Below, in pieces: positions 27,301 to 35,869 of a stretch of DNA of 64,000 bases. The DNA is from Gordionus sp. m RMFG-2023 (Eukaryota; Nematomorpha; Gordioida; Chordodea; Parachordodidae), in assembly GCF_954871325.1 (NCBI RefSeq), contig NC_088777.1, positions 36,867,366 to 36,931,365 of the forward strand. The letters are read 5' to 3'. The notes under the pieces are model-generated. The model did not search any database. It was not told the DNA's origin and saw nothing but the letters and a program-made list of their open reading frames with translations. Numbering within the stretch: position 1 is the first letter of the stretch; the number at the start of each line of letters is the position of its first letter. The position numbers and the translations under genes are program-made.

Positions 27301-30300
27301 TGGAGAAAATAAAGCAAATTAAATAAATAGGTAAACATCAATTGACTAAATTATCCGTTAAATATTTTGCAAAAAGATGACAAATCGCCACCCCACTTAA
27401 CAGGTAATACATGCCACGGCTGCGATGAAATTGAAAAAAAGCTTATAGTAGATAAATCGGGAAGGAAAAAAAGATCCATTTTCAAGTCTGCTATAGAGTA
27501 TAAGAGAAAAATGGAGGTCGGAGAAAGGTTTATATATGCTTTATCATTAATATTTCTTGGAAGAGTTTAATAACTAAATCCCTAGTGTTTTCATAAAGAG
27601 AACTTTTCACAACTCTTATAAATTAACAAATTTTGAAGAACACTTAATTCACATTCTGATGATTTTCAAATGTCTTGTACAGTATAAATTAGATAGGAGA
27701 AAAAAGTTGGCTCTTAAATTAAAAAAAATCTAAAGCGATTTTTCTCTTAGTCAGCATGCGATATTTACCAAATCGTCTTTTTTAATCAAATTTCATTTTT
27801 TACATATACCGACTAAGTATAATACCTGCATTAATATCGAGGTAAATAGTCTAAAATTTCCAACCTAGCATTCTTCAGAGAGCAAGTATTAAATCCTTCA
27901 AGAAGTCATAAAAATATTATTTAACCTTGGTTTTCAATGCCTTCAAAAAGCGTTTTATCATATATACATGCCAATTTATAATATATACTATCATTTTGTA
28001 TTGTAAAAAATTGTACAACATAATTTACGTACATGATAGAGTTAAACTCAAGTGTCACATATATATTATTATGGCCAAAAAAATAAAAAATGATTAATAA
28101 AAAAAAATGAATAGTTTTTTAATATATTCATCAGGAGTACCTGTTATCAGGAGAAAAAAAAATATGCATTAATACGAAAAGAAAAGTATTCATTAATATG
28201 AAAAAAAAATTAAATAAATTGAATGTTTATATAAACAGAGACCTATTTTAATTTTTTAAATACTCATAAAAATTTTTTTTTAAAAAAATACCCAGGCCAA
28301 GCCGGGTATTTTAAAACCGAATATTTAAAATTGCTATTATTAGCTACAAAAATTAAAAATAAATGTAATATATTTTTAAAAAATCCGGGTGCCGAAATTT
28401 GTTTTTTTTAAAAAACCTGAAAATTTAAAACCAGGGCCCAGCCGAAAATTTTTTTTTTTAAAAAAAATCCGGGCTGGGTGATGCAAATGGTACCTCTGCA
28501 GTAATAAAATGAAAAGATAAAATATGTTCTATAAAATTTATAATACAAAAATATCTAGGAAGTGGGAAGAGGTGTGAAGTGAATCATATTAGCTACTATT
28601 GAAATTTGCTAATTTTTCAGATAGGTTAAAGGTTTGTATAAATATTTTTTAGAGATATATTTAAATTAAATAATGCATGTTTATCCAACTTCTTTGAATC
28701 CAAACCCAAATGATCATACATAAAGCAAAAAAATGGGAATCTATGTGACAAAAGTTTCTAGAAAAACGATTATTAATCATGAAACTAGTCGTGATTATTA
28801 GAGAGGAAAATAATACCAAAATTAACAGTTCTCAACGAAAAAGAGATAGAAAAATTCTTACAAGTTACAACACAACGAGATTCAAGATATCTTAAAATTT
28901 ATTTCAGGAAAATAGGCATTTATGTACCATTGATATTATATCCCATTGGAATTTAATAGCTCGAAAAGAATTATTCTATTAGTATTTGCAATAGGAAGTT
29001 TTATTCTAAGTGTGTTTTTTCTATTTTATAAGGTATACATATATCTTAAAAAATTTTCATTTGATTAGAAAAACCCTTCGTTAACTTGCCGGTAAGTCAG
29101 ACTGTCTTAAAAGGCCCTTAAATTTCCAAAAAGTGGATAGATATCATATATAGTATATTCTAATTAGATATTGTTTTGTTTGATTGTAGTTAGTTTAAAA
29201 ACACCATCCATTCACATCTGCCAAAATAGATTTATAGGTAAAGCACTTTAAAAAAATAAGCGAACTTGTTAAAATTTGGATGTTTCACGCGTTAACTTTT
29301 AGTGCCAGTTAAGAACATACTCTGAAGTAGGTACTTAAGTATTTTTTTACCATGTACATTTATGCTAAAAATTATATAGGAAGGATACCAATTTGATAAA
29401 CGATTGGATCAATTTGAGGAAATCTAATGGTAACAAGTATAAATATGTGGCTGATAAATATCAACTGAATGCCGTTTCCCCCCAGGAAACCGATTATTTG
29501 ATGGGTAATAGGATATTAATTGTTATTTTTATAAATTTGGGTAATGCATCTTCTCATTTAATATTATGCTCATTTATTAATCTTCTTTAAATTCAAAAAA
29601 TCTAGTTCAATCTCATAATTAAGCAATATTCATTTACAAGTACAACATAAATTTCATAGAGGAAGATGTCAATATAATTACAAAACACTTGATATTTAAA
29701 AAAAAACATAATTTAAAAGAAACGGATGTGTAAATCTTTGCCCGAGTTTTAAAATGATTTTTCTTAATTATTGTATAAATGAGAAAAATGTATCTCCTCA
29801 TTTTATTTTAAAATTCCCTCAGTTTAATAATTTTTTTTAACTAAAAACGTCTAATATAATATCTTTAAAAACAAGTTTCATAGAGATTCACACCAATTTT
29901 CTTTTGCATCCATCTTATCTCACATTATATAATCCTCTATATTATAATTTATTTGTGTCGCAGTTGTTCAAAATGGCAATTGAATAATTTAAATAACAAT
30001 ATATTTTAAGGAACGTCAAATTTGATTTTTGTGATATTGTTTTTATTTTTATGTAAATGATCAAATGAATTTTTCTGATTTTAAAAATAAATAAAATTTA
30101 GGAAGAAATTTTGTGATTATGAAATTAAGAAGTTTTTTGTGTTTGTTAAAATTTGAAGCCACCCCCCCCCCCTTCTGAAGGCCTTTTTTTTTTTTTTTAC
30201 ATATTTCAAATAAATAATAACTAAAGTTTTTGATCAACAAAATTTCAGAGTATTCTACAGGATAAGATAAATTTGTTAGTATTAAAAACCTCCATCAACA

Positions 30301-33300
30301 AAGGGGAAGAAAAAAAATTTGATCAAAATATTAAATAGATAATGTTCCATATCAAAAATATGAAGTTGTTCCTATACTGGAACACCGGGTAAAAAAGGAT
30401 CAAATTTTTGTTTACTTCTCTATTAAATAATATATTATATATTTTTTTACGGGCCTCTGTGTAAAGAAATTATATTTAGAATAATATAAGGAAAAAAAAA
30501 TCGAAGTATATAGGGAAAAATTTAAATGTATAATAGTTTTGATTATTATGAATAAGTTCATCAAGTCTCAGACTAAATAGTAATCAATCCCCCGAGAACT
30601 CTTAATTAATCGAATAAAAATCTAAAATTATTTTAAAAAACTTTATACTAAGGCTTATTCGCCCGTGACCATTTAGGTTTCGAGTTAAAGAGAGCACCAG
30701 AAAATAGAGACGAGCAACCCACGTTAGAAGAGATGGTGATGAAAGCAATGGACATATTAGAAAATGATCCCAAGGGTTACTTTTTACTGGTAGAAGGTTT
30801 TATTTTAGCACGATTTAAACACTTATTAATATTGGTATCCCGTCATTAAAGATAAACCATTACAGAAAACAATTATAGAGAAACTTTTACAGAGAAAACA
30901 ATTATAGAGAATGTCGTTTATTTTACAGAGAAACTTTTATAGAGAAAATAGTTATAGATAATGTCGTATATAGATAATGATTTTATAGGGAATGATTTTA
31001 CAGAGAATGATTTTACAGAGAATGATTTTATAGAGAATAATATTGTTCCAATTTATAACAATTCAGGCTATCTTCGTCTTAGAGAGCTAAAATGAAAAGT
31101 TAAAATTTGTAATATAATACAATTACCAACTCTTTATAAATTCAAGATCGTTGGATGATGGGAACTTATATGAGACGATTCGATGCCAGCCATATAATGA
31201 ATTATTGGGCATTCGGTTTATGAGATAGTGCCGATTCTTAGCAATTCCATATAGAAATGCTAAATATTGGCGACTTCCTCTCCATCGCTATCATTTTTCC
31301 AATCCACTTCTCTTTAAAGTATTCCATCAAGGGGGCGAGAATATCCCTATTTTATTGATAAAATTCAGAGGCACATATTTCCTTGAATCTATGAAATACA
31401 TCCTCAACTGGCACATATGCCAGTGATATTAACTTTTTTATATAGAAAAATTTCTTTGTGTTTTGTATGCATTGCAAATTAGCGGATTTTTTGAACCGTG
31501 CGCCATATGCATTGCGACATATGAAACAGGCACCCGCGCATTGCAGTCAGTAGAAAATACTGTTTGAAAGCAGATAACGCTGCTAATTCAAAGTCGATCA
31601 TGAATTTAGGATTTAAGTGGCGGTTATAGAAATATATCGGCCATTATATTATTGGGCAGAGATTGGGAACTAGATGTCTCTTGTTTAATTTCATTTAGCT
31701 CTCTTCTTGCCAAAATCTGCAATGTCTGGTACATGGTTATGCTTTTGATTGTGGAATATAGGTATGAAAATCTCTACATTAATGTTGTAAAATTAAGTAG
31801 TTACCATTAACTAGCTATAGCTAAAAAATAACTATAACTAGTTACATTTACAAAATCGTAACTGTAGCTAACTAGTTACATTTACAATATCGTAACGGTA
31901 GCTAACTAGTTACATTTACAAAATCGTAACTGTAGCTGGCTACATTTTTTAGAAAGTATCTGCCAAAAGTAACTAATTACTTAATTTATATATATATTTA
32001 TAACTAATATAATTAAATAATAAATTAAAATTTGTAATAATTTTACTTATTATTGATTTAAATCTTAGTCAATGAATTTATATTAATATATAAATATATT
32101 ATAATATATTCGATTTAACATAATTTAATCGCTTCGGCTAATTCTGAATCTACTATCCATAAAAATAATTGTAACTAGTGACTAGATTTAAAAAAAGAAA
32201 ACTAGTAACTGTAACTTGTTATATTTAACCTTACATTTCCAAGGTAACTTTTAACAACACTATCTATTTTATTTTGTATTCTTATCCTTAAAAATAATTT
32301 TCGCAAATTCCTCACAAATCATGTCGAAATTTTGTTCTCTACCATTAATTCTTCAAATAAAAAAAACCTTGTGCAAAGATAAGCAAATAATTTTCTCTGC
32401 CGATTGTAATAACTTTCTTACAATAAAAACTACCCAATTATTCGCTTATATAAGATAATTTTAAATATTTTAAATATACAAATTTCAGGAGGCATGATAG
32501 ATTTCGCGCATCATGAAGGCAAAGCTAGATTAGCGTTGGAGGAAACCATTTTGCTAGATGCCGTGGTAGAGAAAGTTCACGCCAGAATAACTAAAAGGGG
32601 TAGAAATGTCCCTGATGATACACTTCTCATTGTTACCGCTGACCATTCTCACGTGTTCAATTTTGGAGGTTATCCTCTCAGAGGAAACCCCATATTCAGT
32701 AATTGATATATAATTATTTTATAACATTTTAAACCTAGATTAGTGGCGTTCCTCACAATCTCATATTAAATGTTTTACAGAACAAGTTTTAACGCCTACT
32801 TATAGCTGTCACATATAATTAATTTTAAATGTTTGTTTTAGTACCAGAACTGACAATTTATTACCGAATAGATATTTCAACTTGCATAACTTTTTATGTT
32901 ATTTATTAATGATTAATAAGGTCCAATAAGAAATCATAGACATTAAGTGATTACATTGACAATTTTTTTTAGCTACGAACATTAATATTTTTTAGCTACG
33001 AACACCAATATTTTTATCCCAATCTTGTTAAATTTTTAAGTTAATTTATATTACATGGTTGTTTTTTTAAAATGAAACAGTCATTGTGTTGTTATTATAA
33101 TCTTTTCAAGATTGATTGTCTTCAAGTATTATTTACAAAATAAAATTCAAAAATATCTTTTAAAAAAATAAGAATTGGATAACAACTTTTACAATATTAT
33201 CAATATTATACAATGATACGTCTTAATAAAAAGAAAACCCATGACTTTTATAATATCCATAACATTTTTTTGCTAATGAATTTTTAATATTTTCTTATGA

Positions 33301-34410
33301 TACATTATATCTTTGTATATCACATTTTCACAGACAGTGGAGTAACTAGGATATTAATCTATTATAGTAAAAATCCTGCCTTATTATACAATTTAACTGA
33401 TAATATTTTCTTTTAGAGACCAGCAAAAAACTATTTTTTTTGACCCAACCAAAACCACGTGAGTAAAAACTTTTTCTCCAACCCAGTCCCAAAATTTTAA
33501 GAAACAACCGAACCCTACCCAAACATATAGTACATATTTCTAACCCAAGCCGTTTCAAAAATAAAAATATACTTTAAAATTTATTTATTTTTTGGTATGT
33601 TATAAGAAATAATCTAAAAATGAACAAGGTTGTTAAATAATTAATCAAACCATGATTCATTGTTAACACTGATTAAATTCAAAATTGTAACAATACAATC
33701 CAAACCCAATCCAACCTTATAAAAAATTTCTGACCTAACCCAACTTTGAATAAAAAATATTTATAATTTCCCAACCCAATATTTTCTATTAAGAAGCAAA
33801 TTTTATCAATATAACAAGGATTTAACAAGGAATTTCCTCAAAAGCCTTACGATGTGTCTGATGTTGATAATTTACCTTACACTTCTATTGTTTATGGTAA
33901 TGGTCCAGGCGGGGTTGACCCCAAAAAGAGGCAACATAGAGAAGACTTAACGAATGTGGATACAGGTTCAATTATACTCTATTTTTGTTAAAATTTTCAT
34001 AGTTTATTTATTTTTGCCTGTTTGATAATGAATTGAAATTTGTATATATGATTTTAAAGATATGTTCAGTTTAAAATCGTATATAAAAGATGGAACTCAG
34101 TTTGTGCTATATAGATTATATTATATATATAATATATATAAAACAGAGATATCTTTTTTTTTAATGGAATGGAAAAGATAAAATATATAATTAATTTTAT
34201 CTCAAATATATAGCTAATCCAGATTACGTAGCTCAAGCAGCTGTTCCCTTGATAAGAGAAACACATGGGGGTGAAGATGTCCCTATATATGCTATTGGTC
34301 CTGGAAGCCACTTGGTCTATGGGGTGCAGGAACAAAATTACATCGCTCATTTGATAGGTTACAGTAGTTGCGTTGGACCATATTCTAACGGAAGATGCAG
34401 AAGATGTTAA
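18245..34410 (+). CDS. ALP: secreted alkaline phosphatase, gene 1 (11 exons, 606 aa)
   Basis: Coding exons are 18245-18341, 19231-19478, 20288-20462, 23928-24133, 26923-27070, 27404-27527, 29380-29504, 30653-30796, 32489-32698, 33819-33965 and 34214-34410, joined by GT-AG introns in frame. The product is a metal-dependent phosphomonoesterase of the animal alkaline phosphatase family. A hydrophobic signal peptide covers about residues 1-24. The metal ligand is D76 in GDGMG, and the nucleophile is S126 in [10 protein letters not shown]189 takes the Mg-site Ser/Thr position and R200 is the active-site Arg. Remaining ligands are E422, D427, H431, D474, H475 and H559 (ETHGGED). Oddities are about 60 extra residues after GGGW (about 250-333), holding CNTCHGC and RKKR-S at 312-316, and [10 protein letters not shown] where vertebrates have GGRIDHGHHE. 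It ends CRRC-stop without a GPI-anchor tail, so it is probably soluble. Family usual length is about 520-560. An AATAAA lies at 34620. Confidence 0.93.
18410..18855. mobile_element. non-autonomous hAT element in gene 1 intron 1, 446 bp, TSD ATATATAT
   Basis: Ends CAGAGACCTTCATGGGCC and GGCCTACGAAGATCTCTG are imperfect inverted copies. The flanks are ATATATAT on both sides (18402-18409, 18856-18863), though that duplication lies in a TA run and is less telling. GGCCCGG-type subterminal blocks sit at both ends. No coding frame. Confidence 0.8.
19231..19478 (+). CDS. ALP: gene 1 exon 2: DAFW motif to the first metal-binding Asp (GDGMG)
   Basis: Acceptor CAAAG at 19230, donor AGG|GTATAA. Encodes DAFWYDKAY, a basic stretch ([11 protein letters not shown]), then [16 protein letters not shown] with D76, and the LKGQ and FPNVAFSR segments. 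The basic stretch is four residues shorter than in gene 2 and differs in sequence. Confidence 0.95.
19700..19912. mobile_element. 213-bp foldback MITE in gene 1 intron 2
   Basis: The left arm CAGTGTTGTGATGATTTAAT... and the right arm ...CATCACAACACTG are inverted copies over about 55 bp with only a few differences. The interior (AATAATTTTTGC type) is also largely palindromic. CAGTG/CACTG ends suggest hAT. Flanks share TATTTTG. Confidence 0.85.
20288..20462 (+). CDS. ALP: gene 1 exon 3: catalytic serine exon
   Basis: Acceptor ATAAG at 20287, donor CAAG|GTTTGT. Encodes [20 protein letters not shown] with nucleophile S126, then [10 protein letters not shown] and two extra cysteines (SCTVKQC). 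The exon is 175 nt in both genes. Confidence 0.97.
20463..21659. other. first part of gene 1 intron 3, no gene
   Basis: Holds a degenerate repeat rich in GAACCCT words (20600-20700), a TA microsatellite at about 20870, and a G-run (21223-21237). No coding sequence recognised. Confidence 0.5.
21660..22009 (-). mobile_element. fossil of a reverse-transcriptase-type retroelement in gene 1 intron 3
   Basis: The minus-strand frame reads [11 protein letters not shown], then a Cys/His-rich stretch CHLCNLPV, then [19 protein letters not shown] and [15 protein letters not shown]. This is the module known downstream of reverse transcriptases in many invertebrate retroelements. The clade is not assignable from this piece. 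Fragmentary and old. Confidence 0.75.
22060..23250 (-). pseudogene. KIAA1586-like hAT transposase relic in gene 1 intron 3
   Basis: On the minus strand, about 23130-22930 reads [15 protein letters not shown], then [20 protein letters not shown] and [10 protein letters not shown]. That is the hAT block (SDGAsVMtGkxSGVa ... WHCxNHRLELaVgDAV) seen in KIAA1586-like proteins. Further along, about 22760-22690 keeps [15 protein letters not shown]-like residues, and about 22100-22070 keeps a YTAEC remnant of STAECERGFS. Many stops and frame changes make it a decayed transposon, though the family has also been domesticated in vertebrates. Confidence 0.75.
23928..24133 (+). CDS. ALP: gene 1 exon 4: [15 protein letters not shown] exon
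   Basis: Acceptor AAAAG at 23927, donor AAAG|GTTTCT. Encodes [18 protein letters not shown] (T189, Mg site), then SADR with R200, which binds the substrate phosphate in known members, then [17 protein letters not shown]. 206 nt in both genes. Confidence 0.97.
24134..24629. other. start of gene 1 intron 4, nothing recognised
   Basis: AT-rich, no frame, no inverted repeat. The open frame of exon 4 continues only 48 nt past the donor. Confidence 0.4.
24630..24692. mobile_element. 63-bp internally deleted hAT end pair (AGAGACCTGC ... GGTCTCTG)
   Basis: AAGAGACCTGCAGGCCCGGGG on the left faces AAAAGGTCTCTG on the right, so both termini of the CAGAGACC family are present with almost no interior. 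The target duplication is not clear. Confidence 0.6.
25181..25332. mobile_element. foldback MITE in gene 1 intron 4
   Basis: The left arm TTTAAAAACGGTTAACTTAATAT-ATCCAGAAAAATATT is inverted at the right as AATATTTTTCTGGACAAAATATTAAGTTAGCCCTTTTAAA. Arms are about 50 bp with short loops. A similar arm end occurs at 45552-45590 (AAAAACGGCTAACGCAATAT-CCAGAAA). Confidence 0.7.
25333..26922. other. rest of gene 1 intron 4, nothing recognised
   Basis: A GGAA-rich simple repeat precedes 25405. The plus frame 25430-25636 has no domain. The last 1 kb before exon 5 is plain AT-rich sequence with a T-rich tract. Confidence 0.4.
26923..27070 (+). CDS. ALP: gene 1 exon 5: VIMGGGW and first half of the extra loop
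   Basis: Acceptor ATAAAG at 26922, donor ATTT|GTAACC. Encodes [16 protein letters not shown], where vertebrates have VIMGGGR. An N-glycosylation sequon NQT is kept in both genes. The remainder (Gly/Asp/Asn-rich) differs strongly between copies. Confidence 0.88.
27404..27527 (+). CDS. ALP: gene 1 exon 6: Cys cluster and RKKR-S motif of the extra loop
   Basis: Acceptor AACAG at 27403, donor GAAAG|GTTTAT. After joining, it reads CNTCHGCDE, then [11 protein letters not shown] and EVGER. The start at 27404 gives phase 2 after exon 5 and matches gene 2 exactly. No vertebrate family member that I know has this segment. Confidence 0.88.
28236..28501. mobile_element. degenerate GC-rich hAT copy in gene 1 intron 6
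   Basis: Starts CAGAGACCTA and ends TGCAAATGGTACCTCTGCAG. The latter is the reverse complement of the inner end at 42370-42390 (CTGCAGAGGTACCATTTGCA), so it is the same family as the hAT at 42364-44180. The last 7 bp of the right end are missing and no target duplication is visible. Confidence 0.65.
28502..29379. other. end of gene 1 intron 6, nothing recognised
   Basis: AT-rich, no open frame of note, no repeat boundary seen before exon 7. Confidence 0.4.
29380..29504 (+). CDS. ALP: gene 1 exon 7: [14 protein letters not shown] exon
   Basis: Acceptor ATATAG at 29379, donor ATGG|GTAATA. Aligns with the GTRLDGxxLVxxW...YLLG region of vertebrate enzymes and ends [12 protein letters not shown]. 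125 nt in both genes. Confidence 0.95.
29505..30652. other. gene 1 intron 7, nothing recognised
   Basis: AT-rich with a C-run next to a T-run (30160-30200). No coding frame or TIR found. Confidence 0.4.
30653..30796 (+). CDS. ALP: gene 1 exon 8: [14 protein letters not shown] to the LLVEG metal ligand
   Basis: Acceptor ACTAAG at 30652, donor GAAG|GTTTTA. Encodes [21 protein letters not shown] and [12 protein letters not shown]422 is the Mg ligand by family alignment. Confidence 0.97.
30862..31050. repeat. degenerate short tandem repeat (TTTTA(C/T)AGAGAATGAT-like) in gene 1 intron 8
   Basis: Units such as ACAATTATAGAGAA, TTTTACAGAGAAAAC and ATTTTACAGAGAATG repeat with small changes across about 190 bp. 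The last three units (TTTTA(C/T)AGAGAATGA) are nearly identical, with a 17-bp period. Confidence 0.8.
31130..31745 (-). pseudogene. Mutator-like (MULE) transposase relic in gene 1 intron 8
   Basis: On the minus strand, about 31605-31480 reads [17 protein letters not shown], then [16 protein letters not shown]. This matches the MULE transposase block (DFExAaxxAfxxxFpxaxxxGCxFHxxQxxxRxxQ). Downstream, about 31430-31180, come decayed words [20 protein letters not shown] and NNSLYGWHR, the known order of the C-terminal MULE region. Base composition is richer in GC than the surroundings, and there are many frame breaks. A plain transposon relic, inserted in an intron. Confidence 0.75.
31776..32266 (-). 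mobile_element. AACTAGTTAC repeat element with TTTTAACAACACTA end, gene 1 intron 8
   Basis: The right end GTAACTTTTAACAACACTA is the reverse complement of the end at 3960. The left end TAATGTTGTAAAATTAAGTAG is a weaker version. Inside, a 34-36-bp unit (GTAACTGTAGCTAACTAGTTACATTTACAAAATC) repeats about three times at 31815-31940. The TIR sequence links it to the hAT at 49138. No clear target duplication. Confidence 0.65.
32489..32698 (+). CDS. ALP: gene 1 exon 9: zinc-site exon (IDFAHHE, TADHSH)
   Basis: Acceptor TTTCAG at 32488, donor TTCA|GTAATT. Encodes [13 protein letters not shown] (D427, H431) and [13 protein letters not shown] (D474, H475). 210 nt in both genes. The linker KRGRNVPDD between them is the variable part. 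Confidence 0.97.
32699..33413. other. start of gene 1 intron 9, nothing recognised
   Basis: AT-rich with a short local repeat TTTTTTAGCTACGAACA (twice near 32970-33003). No coding frame. Confidence 0.4.
33414..33790. repeat. degenerate TAGAGACCAGC / AACCCAACC repeat in gene 1 intron 9
   Basis: Begins TAGAGACCAGCAAAAAA and contains many CCCAACC/AACCCAA words separated by A/T runs, a decayed version of the GC-rich subterminal structure seen in the CAGAGACC hAT family. It ends about 25 bp before exon 10. A similar TAGAGACCAGACACG starts near 63976. Confidence 0.5.
33819..33965 (+). CDS. ALP: gene 1 exon 10: crown-loop region (VYGNGPGG)
   Basis: Acceptor AACAAG at 33818, donor ACAG|GTTCAA. Encodes [20 protein letters not shown] and [15 protein letters not shown], corresponding to the LYGNGPG segment of vertebrate enzymes, and ends LTNVDT. 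Confidence 0.95.
34214..34410 (+). CDS. ALP: gene 1 exon 11: ETHGGED and C terminus
   Basis: Acceptor ATATAG at 34213, stop TAA at 34408-34410. Encodes [20 protein letters not shown] with H559, the last Zn ligand, then [14 protein letters not shown] and [15 protein letters not shown]. No hydrophobic tail follows before the stop. Confidence 0.97.
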
Positions 34411-35120
34411 AAATTTCAAAAACCAGGATTTTCGATTATATAAATCTGTATATGTAATTATAAAAAATAGGGGCCTAATCCGTTATGCACAACGGTTACT
34501 ATAAACTAAATTGTCGAATTTTAAATCGGTTACCTTCTGGTTGTTTTCGGATAAGAGTTCATTTAGGTTTTGATTTTTTTTTGTATGTACAATAATATCA
34601 ATATCATTTATCCCTATTCAATAAAATATCAATTCTGTTTTAATAAAATAAATCTTACCCTATAAACAATTCTATTTATTTTTATGATTTATATATATAA
34701 ACATAGCAAAAATTTATGAAAACATAATGTAAATAAATAATTTTATTGTCAAAGTTATTATGCTTATAAATGAACTTTAAAAATAATTATGGTTTATATG
34801 AGAAAATATATTTGGAACATATCTGATTTTTTAATTATAATACCGACATTATATTAAATAAATTTATATATTTCAAAGAAATTAAATTATCTATTCACTT
34901 TGCAAGAGGATATACAGGATTAGGGGGTGTTTGCAAGGGGGGCTAATCTTCCCCGCTAATTTTTTTTGATTTTAAGCTCCCTTTAATAATTTTAAGTAAC
35001 CAAAAAATTTTTCATATTTAGCCACATAGAAGATGGAGTAGCGAAAAGCTTTATTTTTCTATATTTTTATAGAAATTTTATGTCGCTTCTACTTTTAGAA
35101 GATTTGCCATCAATTAGTAT
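34411..35120. other. 3' flank of gene 1
   Basis: AATAAA at 34620-34625 could serve as a polyadenylation signal about 210 nt after the stop. A GC-rich patch at 34915-34965 (GGGGGTGTTTGC, GGGGGGCTAATC) resembles an eroded transposon end. No gene. Confidence 0.45.
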
Positions 35121-35510
35121 AGTGGTGATAAATATTTCCATTTTTAGCAGATTTTGAGCCAACACTAAAAAGGCTAGAAAAGTATCATTTTAGTCTTACT
35201 CGTAATCTAAACATAAAGGATGGCTCAATCTTGAAAAAAATATACTCTTGCCTCAAGGTTTAACAAATTTGTTCGACTTGTTAGGGTTATTGATTTAATA
35301 ACAGTTAGGGCCAGAAATAGTTTAAATTTAGAAAAATGTTTAAATAGGAATTTAAAATGTTCAAATAAGTAGGTTATTAGTAGTTAAGATTAATCAATTT
35401 ACTTTGAAAAAAAAATAAATTGTGATATTTTTTATAATAGGTTCTTTGGTGTACTTTTGCCCATGAACCATTTTTGATTGACTGATATTTAAAAAAATTA
35501 ATCCTTAGGA
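35121..35510. repeat. conserved block upstream of gene 2 (paired with 14223-14640)
   Basis: Aligns with the block upstream of gene 1 from AGTGGTGATAAAT to ATTTAAAAAAATTAA, in the same orientation and order relative to the downstream gene. Shared words include CCATTTTTAG, CCTCAAGG and GGTTCT(A/T)TGGTGT. Either part of the tandem duplication or a repeat family. Confidence 0.7.
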
Positions 35511-35869
35511 ACATATTGTCAATAATCAAGTATTATGTAGATATCGGCAGCGTCACAGAAGATTTATTGGAAGCAAACCCCCTCCAAAATATACTCCTAC
35601 CCCTCTAAAAAAATATCGCAGCCTTCGGACGCGATATTTATACACCCATTATGGTATAGCACCCCCATAATACTAATTTAAATAATCTTGTAATGAATGA
35701 GCCACCATTAATAACTTTCAAACAATTCTAATTAAACTCTTTCAGGCCTCATGATTATTTAGGTGAAGAATAACAAATAAACATTTATTGGTGATAATAA
35801 ACTATTTGTTGCTTCATTTATACTTAGCATTTACAACGAGCATGTATTACCTCAACCTGTACTAAAATG

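Noticed and set aside
27528-27570. Continuation of gene 1 exon 6 to the stop at 27570
   Set aside because: The donor GAAAG|GTTTAT joins exon 7 in frame in both genes, and read-through would lose half of the enzyme.
30862-31050. Spaced repeats considered as a CRISPR array
   Set aside because: Units are short, degenerate and contiguous without unique spacers, and the context is an animal intron.
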